The notes: a model not told the origin generated them from the letters alone. A stretch of DNA of 64,000 nucleotides from Cordilura impudica (GCA_963682025.1 OY821519.1:65528783-65592782), one strand, 5' to 3'; shown: positions 35,341 to 47,042, counted from the first letter of the stretch. Program-made: numbers and translations.

Positions 35341-36278
35341 AGTGGTCCTAGAAAAAATTAAAATGTGATTTTAGGTATAGGCGGGGTCCAGTTTGTTACC
35401 TTTCCCTATAAAACTAATAAAAGTGAAGTTTGGGGGCAATCGGATAAAGAAAAGTCGCGCCGGAAATCGATTGCAAATTTAAAGTGTGTTTATATGGGGA
35501 AAATATAACTTTTTTTGAGATTTTACGAAAATTTCGTTCTGTAGCTTAATTTTTCCGACAAGCTATTGTAAGAATCGGGATCAGTATTAAATTATCTATT
35601 CAAAAAGCTATAAAAATTCAAAATCGAATAAAAATTCGCCAAGAAATAGCAAATGATGGGGCACCACCACTTTTGTGCCAAAAAACTAGATCATGAAATT
35701 TGATAGAATTTTTTTCAACTTTGAGAAAATGATTAAAGCCATAATTTTTTTTTTATCTCTATATTCATAAGTAATCAGATATGAAGTATTGTTTTATTAC
35801 CACGTTGCAAACCTATTGCGCATTGAGACCGAAAATCGGAAATTTTTTTGATAAAATTTTGAAAACTCCTTTTTCAAGTTTTAAAAAATTTTCTTAAACA
35901 AAATTAAAAAAAAAGGATCTGGCACTTTAAGGTTTTGTTAAGTACATGTTACAAATTAACTATGTGATTTTTTAAGTAAATTCCTATGCCGGAATTTTTT
36001 TGACAAGGATTTTATTTTTGCGGATTTCGTGAAAAATAGGATTTTTTTAAAATATTCTGTAAATGTACTCCTTCTAAATACTTTGTTTCAAAAATTCATC
36101 ACTTTCCTTCTTTTAAATGTTATATTTCATCTTAATATCCTAAGGTTTCGGAAAAAAATAATATGACCCCATTAACCCTTTTGGAATTGGCGTCACATAT
36201 GACCCCAAGCTAATAAAAGACAATTTATTCAAAAAATTCTAATATTTTGTAAGTGCTGTTGAGTTTTTAGATGCGACG

Positions 36279-39235
36279 CACAGTGGCGCCCGTAGAGCAA
36301 ACGAGGTTGCAAAAATCAAAATTTTCATGTGCGGCGACGAAGTTTTGAATAAACCCATGTTATAGGAAACTTTTCAACGATTTCAAATTTGCTACTCTTA
36401 ATAATATCACATTTTTAGTTTAGAAGATACAACCGTTCAAAGTTGACCGACTTTCGGTTTTCAAAAAAACACACAATTTTTAGTCAATTTGTTGCGATTT
36501 CAGGTGTAATATCACGAAAAATAGGTAACGAATCGCCTTATTTTTTGTTTGTGTTGATTGATGTATTTATTAAATGTATAATGATAAAAAAAAATTAACA
36601 GTTTGCTTTGTGTTTCTCCTGGTAAATCACTATTTAAAAACTATCCGTTTTTTCACTATTTTTCAACTTTGACGAAAAATAAAAAAAATCTATATATTTC
36701 TATATTTGCCATATTTGCAAAACATGTTCTTTGATTATTTCTTTACATAATTCAAAATGTTTTATCTGCCCGTACGTGCCCGTTTGGCTTCTAGAGGTAA
36801 AAAAGGTTAAAAGACATGGTTGCAGAAATTGTATTGCGTGCATTCAATCTAATAGTTTGAAAATTGCATTTTAAGTCGGTTGTCTACCTTAGAGCCTCTG
36901 CCAAAGTCTACTCCCAATATTCTGTTACAGACACAGGATGCACAAAAAACTACTCATTGAAATTCGCAGGTACGCGCCTCACTTAAAAATTACTTTGGAG
37001 TACAAATGGTCAAGAACAACATTGACTTATGGTCCCTCCAGGTAGGCACAAATCTTATTTAGATACAAGCATAATATCAAAATTGCATAATTCAGCCTAA
37101 ATCCATATGTATGCAGGGAACAGGTAAATTTTTAGGCATGGTAGCATAAGCCTATATATTGCAAAATAAGCATAATGCCTGGATTAGTCTACGACTGAAA
37201 GTTGGCGCAACAAGTACTGAAACCATGGCGCTAAACAATTTAAAATTATTTGAACTGTTTAGAAGGTCAACCACACCAAAGTTTTTCACGGAAACTGCTT
37301 TAGAAGAACTTGATAGCTTATACGGAAATATTGAGAGAAGCGAAATTATAAAAAATAATTTTTATCTGATATATGCAAATATTAAGGCAAAATGGGTGAA
37401 ATCTAATCGAACCATTCAGAACTTCAACTCCAAATACGAGGACTGGCTTAATGAAGGCACCATCCTGGATATATTGGCAGTAGATAAACCCACCACATCA
37501 ACCAGACTTGACCACGAAGCATTTATCGGACGCGCTGTCTATTAAATATACAAAGGATAGTGAAAGAGTTAGGTCGCAGACTACAAAATCTGTTGCTGAT
37601 GCAAGCCCACTGCGACTAAAAAGGATTAAGGAAAGCATTCCCACGCCCACAAATGCACACATTAAAAAGTATGGTTCCGAAGAAGCCTTGGCCTTGTTTA
37701 TGGACTTACAACTTTCCAAAGAAAAATATGAGATACTACGGGCATCCTGGATGCGACACGGGGCTGACGTTTTACCAGGATACAAGCATATTACGCAAGC
37801 CAAAATAAATTCACGACCACTGCATACGGAGTTTACGGAAGTCTTTGTGAAAGCCAATCTGCAGGACTCATGGGCCATACAGCAAAACGGTTGTTGGAGA
37901 GTCTTACTGAAAATGAGGTGAAAATTCTTCCTGAGAAACTGATATTGATCAGCAAATGGGGCTGCGATGGATCATCCGGACAAAGCGTTTATAAGCAAAG
38001 GATATCTTCCGATGACGCTACAATATCGGACGGAAATATGTTTATGGCATCTGTTGTTCCTTTGTGGCTAAAATCTGATGTTTCCCTACACTGGAAAAAT
38101 CCACGTCCGTCATCAGTGCATTATTGCCGACCAATAATGTTTCAGTTTGCAAGGGAATCGGCAGAACTCATAAGGACCACGGTGAAGGATATTGAAGGAC
38201 AAATAAGCAAGATTAAGCCTACAAAGCTGCAAATTGGAGAAGGAAAATATATTGAATGCAATTACGAGTTCCACCTGACCAAGGTTGACGGAAAAGTCAT
38301 ACACGAACTGACAGGAACAACCTCAACATTGTCATGCCCGATTTGCAAAAAGAGTCAGAAGAACTTTGGTAATTTAAACGATTCTACAAACGAGGAGAAT
38401 TACGAATATGGAATGTCACCATTGCACGCAAGGATAAGGTGTATGGAGTTCTTGCTAAAACTCGCGTATACCCTACCACAAGAGGAGGAAAACTTCGATG
38501 AAAATACATCAATAAAGGATAAGGAAAATATCAGAAAGAAGCAAATACAGGACGCTTTTTTTAAACAAGTTGGACTAAAAGTAGACTGTCCCAAGCACGG
38601 ATAGCAGAAATGTATACACAGAAGATGTTGACCCCGACCGTCCATAAAATACTGGAGCATGGCAAAGATATAATTGAGTACCAGTCTTTGCCAATTGGAG
38701 AGCTTTCTGAAGAAGCACAGGAGTCTCTTAACAAATTTTATAAAAAATATAGATTGCAGAACACATGCAAAGCATCAAGGGTAAGGCAAAATGATGACAG
38801 GACCTCCTCAACATGTTGGCAGCATCTTCCGATCCACTTATTTCTTCTCTGCGGCATGTGAAGTCACGAATAGAGTTAGAAAATAATTATAGTTTAGAAA
38901 TGATTAGTCTTTTAGATATACCTTCTCTTACGAATTGTGATGAATATTTTACAGAAAATTGAAAAAATAAATTTAAAAAAGAAATAATTTTTTTTTAATT
39001 TGTTAGGTAATAATTTAAAACATAAAACCCTAAAGAAAAAAATAAAAACAATCTAAAACAAATTTTAACTTTGATAACCCATAAGTAGGCCCCTATAAAG
39101 CGTAGCACCCTTTCCAAAGGCTCATTTCATAGGCTGAACAGCTATCTATCATATGCTGTTTAAACTGTTCAATTATGTTATTCGGTTCAAAAGATATGAT
39201 TTTTGCAACGAAAAAACTCAAATGGCGCCTCTGTG
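36279..39235 (+). mobile_element. Transib transposon with intact ends and 5-bp TSD
   Basis: The left end CACAGTGGCGCC and the right end (complement CACAGAGGCGCC) form imperfect TIRs that both include TTGCAAAAATCA further in. They are flanked by identical CGACG (36274-36278 and 39236-39240). CACAGTG-type termini and GC-rich 5-bp duplications are the hallmark of Transib, whose ends resemble V(D)J recombination signals. Length 2957 bp. The interior encodes a broken RAG1-like transposase. Confidence 0.9.
37159..38962 (+). pseudogene. Transib transposase (RAG1-like), frameshifted
   Basis: Four frames are needed: 37159 to about 37500, then to about 37890, then to 38604, then 38610 onward, with a last shift near 38800 (LAASSDPLISSLRHVK, ending 38962). 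RAG1/Transib catalytic signatures are visible: KWGCDGSSGQ (first Asp, codon 37966-37968), FHLTKVDGKV (second Asp, 38287-38289) followed by SCPICKKS (zinc Cys pair), and IGELSEEAQESLNKFYKKY (Glu, 38709-38714). LSKEKYEILRASW upstream also fits. Between DCPKHG and PTVHKILEHG a block that I recall in intact Transibs is missing. Non-functional. Confidence 0.85.
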
Positions 39236-39699
39236 CGACGTTTAGTTTTTGATTTAGTTTTTTTTAGTTTATGCATAAAATAAGTAAAATATTAAATAAC
39301 AATTGAATAAATGAAACGTTAATGATAATTCCAAAAAAGAAAAATTATATTGAAAAATTAATGAAAAAAAAAAATCCCGAAATATCCAAAAATCCCGGTA
39401 TCTAAGTTTACAACATCTTGAATAACGAGATTTGTTGATCTTCATTGACATTCGGTCTCTAGACTATTATACAGCGATACAATTTCAACACATCTAATAT
39501 AAAGGGGTTGGCCTAATTTAAACCATAATCCCCATGGAAAGCAACCTCCCGATGTTCCCTTAATTCTATCAATTGACTTACAATTATTCAAAATTGTACT
39601 TAAAGTTGGGTTGTATACATATATTTAGATATAATCTTTATCGGACCACTTTTGAACCTAGTCCACACATAATGAACCTTACATCGAATGAGATTTCGA

Positions 39700-40672
39700 T
39701 TTTACCCTATTACACTCTGTGATCAAGATATAATGAGTAAATACTGATGTTTGCAACTACCAAAAATATCTTATTATACTTTTCAGCTCAGAATCACTTT
39801 CTGAGTCGATTTAGCAATGTTCGTCTGTCTCTCTGTCTGTCTGTCTGTCTTTTCTGTCTGTCTGTCTGTCTGTGTGTCCATATAAGCTTTATAATCAAAC
39901 TACAGATCTCAAATGTAAATATATATTCATGACATTTCGTATAAAACCCTTGGCGACCATAGAACAATCGCTGTTGAAATCGGAGAAAATCGTACAACAT
40001 GCAACTCCATAAGACCAATTTAAATTACCGCAAGATCCAGATTATCATATGGTGCCTATTGTGAGCAACTTTCGATTTTCGATTGTGGTCGAATTAACTG
40101 ATCGAACGAATTTTCATTTGGTATTATGGCGCACATTCGATAAAAAAGCGAATTTTACTCAATTGGATTATTCACAATAGTACATATTTATCAGCTGGCA
40201 CTATGAGTAAACAAACATTGTTTACAAATTTATTAAAGAAAACAAATAATTAATTATTTATTAACATAGAATTATGGTTCTATGATCGTCTGATGAAGAT
40301 GAATGCTTCGTCATTAGAGATGCTTCCAATATTTTGGAAATCGATTCCACTACGTGAGAATGCGAGGTTTTAAGAAGGGTACCATTTGTTTACAGATTTG
40401 TAGCAAATTTTCTACTGCAAGGAGGCGTTTATGGAATTGTTGTCTACTACAGATGAACTGCTGCGGCAATGCACACAAGGCAGATCTCACGAAATTAAAA
40501 TAATTTACAACTTATATTTTCAATAAGTTTTACAAACTGCCATCCAGCATCGAAAGTAAAATTGTGTTCGATTGAAAATTCGTTGTAATAAATTATGAAG
40601 CACCATTTTTAATCATAGTCTCTATAAAAAGCTCCTACCCGATCTTCACTTAAATCTATCAAATAATCTAAC
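39700..40672 (-). repeat. Diverged mini-me-like copy with 40052-40610 insert
   Basis: The body around 39720-40050 has a (GTCT)n run (39822-39871). Family sequence resumes at about 40611 (ctctataaaaagctcctacc) after an unrelated 0.56-kb block. Confidence 0.55.
40052..40610. mobile_element. Possible non-autonomous DNA element in a mini-me copy
   Basis: Bounded by GGTGC on the left and GCACC on the right, with short related inverted patches (TTTCGATTTTCGATTG versus TTCGATTGAAAATTCG). It interrupts mini-me family sequence. No ORF of note. Class unknown. Confidence 0.4.
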
Positions 40673-40673
40673 C

Positions 40674-41170
40674 CATAAAAACAAAGTTTTTATTAAAACT
40701 CTTTCTTTCCTTATGCATATGAGTTTTGAATCCCTTCGTGACTGTGCGTGAATTTGCGTGACTATTTTAAAATTAATCTTTGGTCAAAACGACTCTATTT
40801 ACAAAGATTCAGATCGATAGGATGAGGGGAAGTGAGGTTTTAATCTCCCCGTGACTGTGCGTGACTATGAGTAACTGTGCGTGACTATGTCAAAGTTAAT
40901 ATTTTTTCACAGCAAGTCTATCGACCAAGTTTCAGATCGATCGGAAAAGGAGAAATGCTTCTAAATCACTCCTTGACTGCGCGTCACTATGCGTGACTGT
41001 GTGTGACTATATCGAAGTAATCTTTCTTTACAGCAAGTATATCGACCAAGTTTCAGATTGATCGGATAAGGGGAAATGTGTTTTAAATCACACCTTGACT
41101 GTGACAAAATTAATCTATAGTCACAACATGACTATGGGCCAAGTTTCAGATCAATTGGATGGGGGTTTAT
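40674..41170. repeat. Four-unit copy of the 27350-28425 tandem element
   Basis: It has the same left end (AAGTTTTTATTAAAACTC) and four units with the GTGCGTGACTA and CAGATCGATCGGA blocks. The right end is missing; mini-me-like DNA follows. Confidence 0.65.
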
Positions 41171-41357
41171 TGCATGGGGTTTAAAAACAACAATATTGCA
41201 TAGATTTTTTTCAAATTTTGTTTGTATGTGTTCCAGCAAAAAAAAAAAAGTAAGTGGCTTTACCAAATATGGTCAGGATATGCATTTTTTCATATCTGCA
41301 GACACAAATTAAAACAATTCTACTTAAATTTGGTCCGTCCGTCTGTCTGATCGTCTG

Positions 41358-41977
41358 GGAGCAAAGTTGTATCATAAAGTTACTGGTTCGGCAGTGACGG
41401 TTAATACTTCGCCCATGCCTATAACCTACCTCCAAGTGGTGCTCCCTGGCAACGCTGGGCAAAGCCAGTTAATTCTGGTGATTATTCCTAGCGGCTAAAG
41501 GTTAAGGTCAGGTCCACCAAGTACTATTCTGTTTGGGGAATAACTTGGTAGCGGCTAGTATGTGGCCAGACTGGCAACGAAGCCCTACCTGAGGCTATAC
41601 ATAGGTACCACGGGTAAGCTATAAGCCCAAGTTTACCTCAATGCGTTGTCAAAGTCAAAGGCAGCACAAGCAAAAACATAAAACTGGAGGTGTCAAAACC
41701 TACCAGATGAAATGGTTGTCACATCCCAAAATCGAGGGAAGAACACAGTTCAATGTGGAGTTGCATTCAACCGGGTTCTACGACCCATAGAGTAGAAGGC
41801 TTTTAGATCGGGCCAACCCAATAGCAAAGGGAGGAGAGTATGCCAAATCATCTCTTCTAGCTTGCTATCCATCTAAGGAAGGGGCGCTGGTGGACGCATT
41901 GTATCTCACCTAGTGCTAAAACCACCGTGTGTTTAAGTCATCTAGACAGGCACGCACCTAAAATTAATGGAACTAAT
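41358..41977. mobile_element. GC-richer 620-bp insertion with 13-bp TSD
   Basis: The block is clearly richer in G+C than everything around it and is flanked by the direct repeat GTCTGATCGTCTG (41345-41357 and 41978-41990) inside a GTCY-rich mini-me segment. The repeat length fits target-primed retrotransposition (a truncated LINE or a SINE), but no poly-A, RT motif or RNA polymerase III box was recognised. Confidence 0.55.
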
Positions 41978-42249
41978 GTCTGATCGTCTGTCCGTCCGCA
42001 AAAAACATTGGCACATTTGTTTTACAAAATTTATCTACAGTTATACCACCAACTCTGTTCGGTAAAAAGTTGAATTCATATACATTTGCTGAAAACAACC
42101 AAATGAATATCCAAGCAAAGAGTTATACTATTTAAAACTCTTCCATTATAACCAACTAGTCCCCATACATATATGGCATCCGACATGAACTTTTAATAAA
42201 AATTCCAACTCAGATTAGGTTTTTGCTTTTTTTCTATACCCAATTTGCT

Positions 42250-42935
42250 GGACCTAATTGTTCCATTTTTTATTTTTTTTTTTTATTATTTTTACTTTTT
42301 ATATAACTAATGCCATTTTGCGACAATATTTATAAACATCTGTTGTAGCAACATGTTGTATTCATTCAATTTCATGTACGCAGTTTTAGTTGGTATAAAA
42401 TTGTATTTAAAAAACATTTTAAGAAAAGTAATAATAGAATGAATAAGAATACAGTTAAAAAACACGTATCATGTAGTTAAATATTAAGAAATAAACGACA
42501 CTGAAAAAAACGTCAAGTTCTTTAGAATAGATATTGAAAAAGTTGAAATAAATATTTATTCGAGAGACAACTGAATTTTCATTTGTACTGAATACTACTG
42601 ATTGAACAACAAACTTTCAATCTTAAAAATTGTGTGAGCTTATCCATTTTGACTTCAGCAGTGTTGGATCTAAAACCGTTTTCCGAATATCATGGTATAG
42701 GGTATTATTATTATCTATATAACTATTTAATTACTAAATAGGATGTTCCTAACTCAAGGTGTACGACAAGTCTAAATAGTAGAATTACGTCCAAGAAAGA
42801 AAAAAAAAAAAAAAACAGACAAAATCACAAAAAAGTTGTCGATAAAAAGTTTCTTTTCATTGTGAATTGACAGAGTTCCGCAGGAACTTTCGACTGGAAG
42901 TTGCTTGATTGCAGCTCATTGACCACTAGGTCGAA
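42250..42935. other. Gene-free stretch
   Basis: AT-rich with an A run at 42800-42815 and a lone mini-me terminus piece near 42690. Nothing else recognised. Confidence 0.45.
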
Positions 42936-42939
42936 AACA

Positions 42940-43080
42940 TATCTTTGTTATTGTTGTTGCTGCGTTGGATTGATAATGGTGTTGAGTAGATGCGAGAAGT
43001 GATGCCTCCACCATTGTTCTTCATCGGTGTTAGGCATATTTCCGTGCTCATGACCCTGCATATCAAAATTTGTGCTATCA
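42940..43080 (-). pseudogene. Short LINE linker fragment
   Basis: The minus strand reads NMPNTDEEQWWRHHFSHLLN, the segment between endonuclease and RT in LINEs (compare DGTLLTNADDQLKQWR of the LINE at 21150). It looks like an exon because it is open and preceded by an AG, but the motif points to a retrotransposon. Confidence 0.5.
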
Positions 43081-43458
43081 ACGTAGTTTAAAAAACTTTT
43101 TAATATTTTTTGCTGGGATCCTTAAAAATGGAATTGTTTATACACAATCTCTAGAAAAAAAAAAAACTGTTTGGCAAAATAATACCAACGTAATAAATTT
43201 TTTTAAGGGAATAATAGTGGGTGGTTATTAGGCAAATATATATATTTTTTAAATAAATCTGAATGCCAAGGAAAACAAAAAAAAAAAATAAAAAAACTGA
43301 CAAGCAAAAAGCTACTGCCAAAACAGATATATAAAACTTTTTTTTAATGGTGTATATGTCTAGCCATTTATGGCATGAACTTAAATGAAACTATCAGAAA
43401 CCAAAAACAATTCTTATAGAATGACGATGATAAAGAAACCGGAAATATACATGTAATC

Positions 43459-43468
<10 letters not shown>

Positions 43469-43493
<25 letters not shown>
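43469..43493. repeat. (TA)n microsatellite
   Basis: About twelve uninterrupted TA dinucleotides, preceded by an A run. Confidence 0.85.
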
Positions 43494-43499
<6 letters not shown>

Positions 43500-43537
43500 C
43501 ATATGTAATTGAATAACTAACAACCACATGAACTTAC

Positions 43538-43653
43538 TTTAGTTTGGCCAAAAAATAAAAGGAATCTCCAGTTGAATTATATTTTGATAGAGAACAACAA
43601 AACGCGGCACAGCCGATACGTTGTAGTGTTGATGGCTCCACGACCACGACAGC
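43538..43653 (-). other. Candidate exon of unknown identity
   Basis: A minus-strand frame encodes VEPSTLQRIGCAAFCCSLS and STGDSFYFLAKLK between a pyrimidine-rich acceptor (TTTGAG) and a strong donor (AAA/GTAAGT). Its 3' phase would join the form3 exon at 33851 without a frame break. It does not clearly resemble the preceding DID helices, so this is only a possibility. Confidence 0.2.
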
Positions 43654-43699
43654 CTCAAACAAGTTTAAAGGACAAAAATATTCGTATGGAGTCCTTGGC

Positions 43700-44610
43700 A
43701 ATATACACCATAAATAAAGCCAACAACAAAATTTGCACACTCACACAAACACATAGTACACATACCAATATGAAAATTTAAGGGTTTTCTTAAAAATTAT
43801 TGCATTATTGCAAAAAAAAAAAATACTTTTTCTATAAAATTTCTATTATATTCAATTAATTGCAAATAATTTCCAAAAGCATTTAATTTTAAATTATTAA
43901 AATAATTTGTTGTAGGACTTCGTTTAAAACATTTTTAAAACACACATTTTTAAATATTAAGCATTTAATTGAAAATTATATTTTTTCCGTTTACAAATTT
44001 TCGGTTTTAATTTAACATTACAAACTTGTATACATTTATGCGCCCTTTCCACTAGAGACTAAACAACTCGATATTATTTCTATCTTAATACTAAGTTATA
44101 GTATAGAGGAGCCTGTCGGCAACATTTCATATACAGAAATACATTTAGACGAAAAACGAACACTACACTGTGAAGATGTAGTTGGTTTTTTATTTTTTAT
44201 TGATGTTGATGAAGGAAGTAAAGTCGTCCTTAACATCTTGAATCTATTGCGAAGAATCTTTTTCGTAAACCCTCCTAGATGGGATTACTGTTTTTTTGAG
44301 GCCGTTTAGTGAAACCCTCTTTACGAAGACAGTTACGTATTTGAGCGCTTCTGATTTAGAGATATATTTCCATTATTTTTTAAGACCAAATACAAGTTAT
44401 TTCTGTTAAGGTTGTGAGGAAGTTTCTAGCCTTGAATTAATCACTTATTAATGTACTTCCTAGAAAGAGATGGTTCTGTATCTAAGAGCTTTTAATTTGG
44501 AGAATCTATAAGTCACTACATCAGACCATTGTTTGAAAAGTTGACTCAGTGTTATAAGGTCAGAAAACAAGTTTACAAAAAGTTGGCTTTAAAATTTTCC
44601 ACAACCTAGA
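43700..44610. other. Gene-free stretch
   Basis: AT-rich; no coding or repeat structure recognised before the mariner terminus at 44620. Confidence 0.45.
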
Positions 44611-45172
44611 AATGATTTACGAGGGCGGTCCCAAAACAATCCGAGTTGATAAAGACATAACCTCCTTTATCTGGATACATTTTTCCCAACGCTATTTAAT
44701 AACTTCGATACCCTGTTTAAAGTAAGAATTGACTAGCCACCAGCCGCAGGCTCGACCTCTTTATGGTTGCCAAATCCTTAACAACCGAGCCATTTATTCA
44801 AGTTTGGAAATAAAAATTAATCCTCTTAGCTGGCTACATTTTTCCCAACGATATTTAATAGCTTCGATACCCTGCTTATAGTAAGTACTGTTAAGCCACC
44901 AGCCGCAGACTCCACCTCTAAATTGTTGGCAAATATTTTACCGCCGAGCCATTTTTTCAAGTTTAGAAACAGAAAATAATCCGAGGGAGCTAAATCTGGT
45001 GAAAAAGTTGCATGATGAGGTAATTCGAACTTTCATGGATTTTGGTCAAGGCAATAGTTACTGTCTGAACTAATGCACGTCTTGATAAAAACACTTTCTT
45101 TTTCACCAAATACAATAAGTTGGCCTGATACTCGCCACTGATTATTTTTCCTTTTTGAAGATAATCAATTAA

Positions 45173-45672
45173 AACAGGCAGAGTCCAGCCCTCGAAATTC
45201 GAGAACAAATTCTAGGAAATTTTATTTTTTCTTTTAATAAATAATTTTATATGAGCCGAAAGGTATGCTAATCAATTTTGGCCAAATCACAATTCAACAC
45301 TTTTTAAATAAAATTCATTAAATTTCATTATAAATATTTGTTGAGCACACAGAAAATATATAAATTGGTATGTTAATAAATTATGTTAAAGGAGCCTAAA
45401 GGTATGATAATCAATTTTAGCCAATTCACACTTCAACACAGAACTTTTTATATTTATAATAAACACACACAGTATGTGTTTTATTTATGTGTTAGTAGCA
45501 ACTTAAAATTAGCATTACTCCAAAAAAATGTTCCAGGCGGTGGAAATCTGTAAATCTGGTGGATAGCTACAAATAAATACCTTTCAAATGAGGTATGTTT
45601 GGTCAAAATCGGTTATTAGCTACAGTTTTTATATCGGTCACAAGCAATCGCCTTGCATATTAATATTATAGA
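45173..45672 (-). mobile_element. Helitron in mariner, variant 3' end
   Basis: On the minus strand it begins TCTATAATATTAATATGC and carries the hairpin CTCGAATTTCGAG near 45195. The terminal CTAG is mutated to CCTG. It contains two diverged copies of an internal block (AATCAATTTTRGCC at about 45270 and 45408). Confidence 0.65.
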
Positions 45673-45852
45673 TAATTATTTATTTTAACGAGCCGACAGC
45701 CCCAGCATCTACCGCTAGCATATTCCTCATTAGTCTCAGAATTTATTTATGTGTCTAATAAATAAATAAATAAAAGCAAAGCATGCTCGGGAAGACTAAT
45801 TTACAAGAATCAAAATTGTATGCTTGAATCAGTTCTTCGACATTAACTTCTA

Positions 45853-46220
45853 CTAGCAGATTCCAGCGCTCGAAATTCGAGTGCAATTTCTAGGCAACTT
45901 TATTTCTCAACTTAGCCAATTCACAAACTAAATTTTTTTTGATTTATTATTATTGTGAATGAAGATAACAAACTCATTAACAAACAGATCAACGAATTTA
46001 ATAAACACACACATAGCCTATGTATAATTTTATGTATGTGTTAGTAGCAACTTTAAATGCGATTTACTCAAAATATAGAAAAAAATTTAAAAATCTGTAA
46101 ATCTGGTGAACAGCTAAAAAGAAATAATTTTCAAATAATATACGTTTGGTCAAAATCGGGAAAAAACGGTAGAACAAATCATCGGTAACAAGAAATCGCC
46201 TTGCCTATTAATATTATAGA
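45853..46220 (-). mobile_element. Helitron in mariner (368 bp)
   Basis: On the minus strand it starts TCTATAATATTAATAGGC at 46220 and ends with the hairpin CTCGAATTTCGAG and CTAG at 45853. Same orientation as 45173-45672, separated by 180 bp that match neither mariner nor Helitron. Confidence 0.78.
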
Positions 46221-46699
46221 TTCCCACGCGCATTCCAAAAAACAGACCTGGCCTACAGATGGAGCTGTCTTCGTCTACTATGAAAACGATTCTCCCATTT
46301 CAGTTCACTGTTTCGACTCTTCCTTTGTCTCAGGTGTAAAAACTTGGATTTACTGCGGTGAAACAACGCCAAACACGCTCTTGAAACATCTTCAAAATGC
46401 TGTTTTTTTCTATTGTAAGCAAACGCAGCACCCGTCTCCAAATTTGCGGTCAATATACGATGTATAGCACTTTTTGAAATGCCAATCATTTCAGCTAACT
46501 CACGCACCTTCTGCGGGCGACACCATACAATACCATTTCCGGTTGTTCTCGGACCGCCCTTGTAAACTCTGAACATCCCTAAATTTCACCTAGCGATTTT
46601 CGTGTATAAATTTTTCAGCTAGTTCTAAGGAGATAATGTGTTTTGAATCTTCAAAAACGTTGATATTTCTTGATCTAACCCGCTGGTCGACACTGTGAG

Positions 46700-47040
46700 A
46701 CATATGTATCTTTTGGTTCCTTATTATGTTCCTTATGAACATAAGTACAAAAGATAAAAAAGAAGTGTCATGTTCTCAGAGCCTAAAATTTTCCCAGCAA
46801 ATCTGTTACTTCTAGTCCTACAGAGTGCAACGCTCTCACATAAGATGTACGTCTTCGTCTCGTTTTCTTGCAGACACAAGCGACACAAATCCAACGTAGA
46901 CAGGTTATTGTTGCATAAATAATAGTTTCATATAAAGTGTCGTGACAGGAACCCCGTTAGTAATCGTACGTCACTTATAGTGTAATTTAAAATACCTCTG
47001 TAAGAAAACGTTGTCGTCAACAATTTCGACTGCCTGAGAA
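46700..47040 (-). pseudogene. LINE RNase H/C-terminal fragment beside the gap
   Basis: Minus-strand frames read ILNYTISDVRLLTGFLSRHF, then LDLCRLCLQENETKTYIL and CESVALCRTR: the post-RNase-H region and Cys motif of R1/LOA-like LINEs. It runs into the N gap, so more of the element may be hidden there. Confidence 0.6.
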
Positions 47041-47042
47041 CC

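Larger units (their letters stand above)
44620..46562 (-). mobile_element. mariner element interrupted by Helitrons
   Basis: Terminal repeats are CGAGGGCGGTCCCAAAACAA at 44620 and the complement of CAAGGGCGGTCC at 46562, both next to TA. The minus strand reads RPQKVRELAEMIGISKSAIHRIL (46390-46500, the paired-like helix-turn-helix), EDVSRACLALFHRSKS, VFWNARG up to 46221, then, after the Helitron block, VLIDYLQKGKIISGEYQANLL and KKKVFL (45000-45172), and a degraded C-terminus. Frameshifts, a C-terminal duplication and the insert inactivate it. Confidence 0.8.

Noticed and set aside
39794..40018. ORF with RQTDRQ-type repeats
   Set aside because: Translation of a (GTCT)n microsatellite inside a mini-me-like copy, not a gene.
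42948..43055. Possible terminal exon on the minus strand (GHEHGNMPNTDEEQWW..., AG acceptor, stop after CAA codons)
   Set aside because: The NTDEEQWWRHHFSHLLN stretch matches the endonuclease-RT linker of LINEs, so it is more likely a retrotransposon fragment than a host exon.
43534..43740. Confident assignment of this ORF to the form3 DID
   Set aside because: The peptide lacks the conserved DID helix that should precede QLDVF; kept only as a low-confidence candidate exon.
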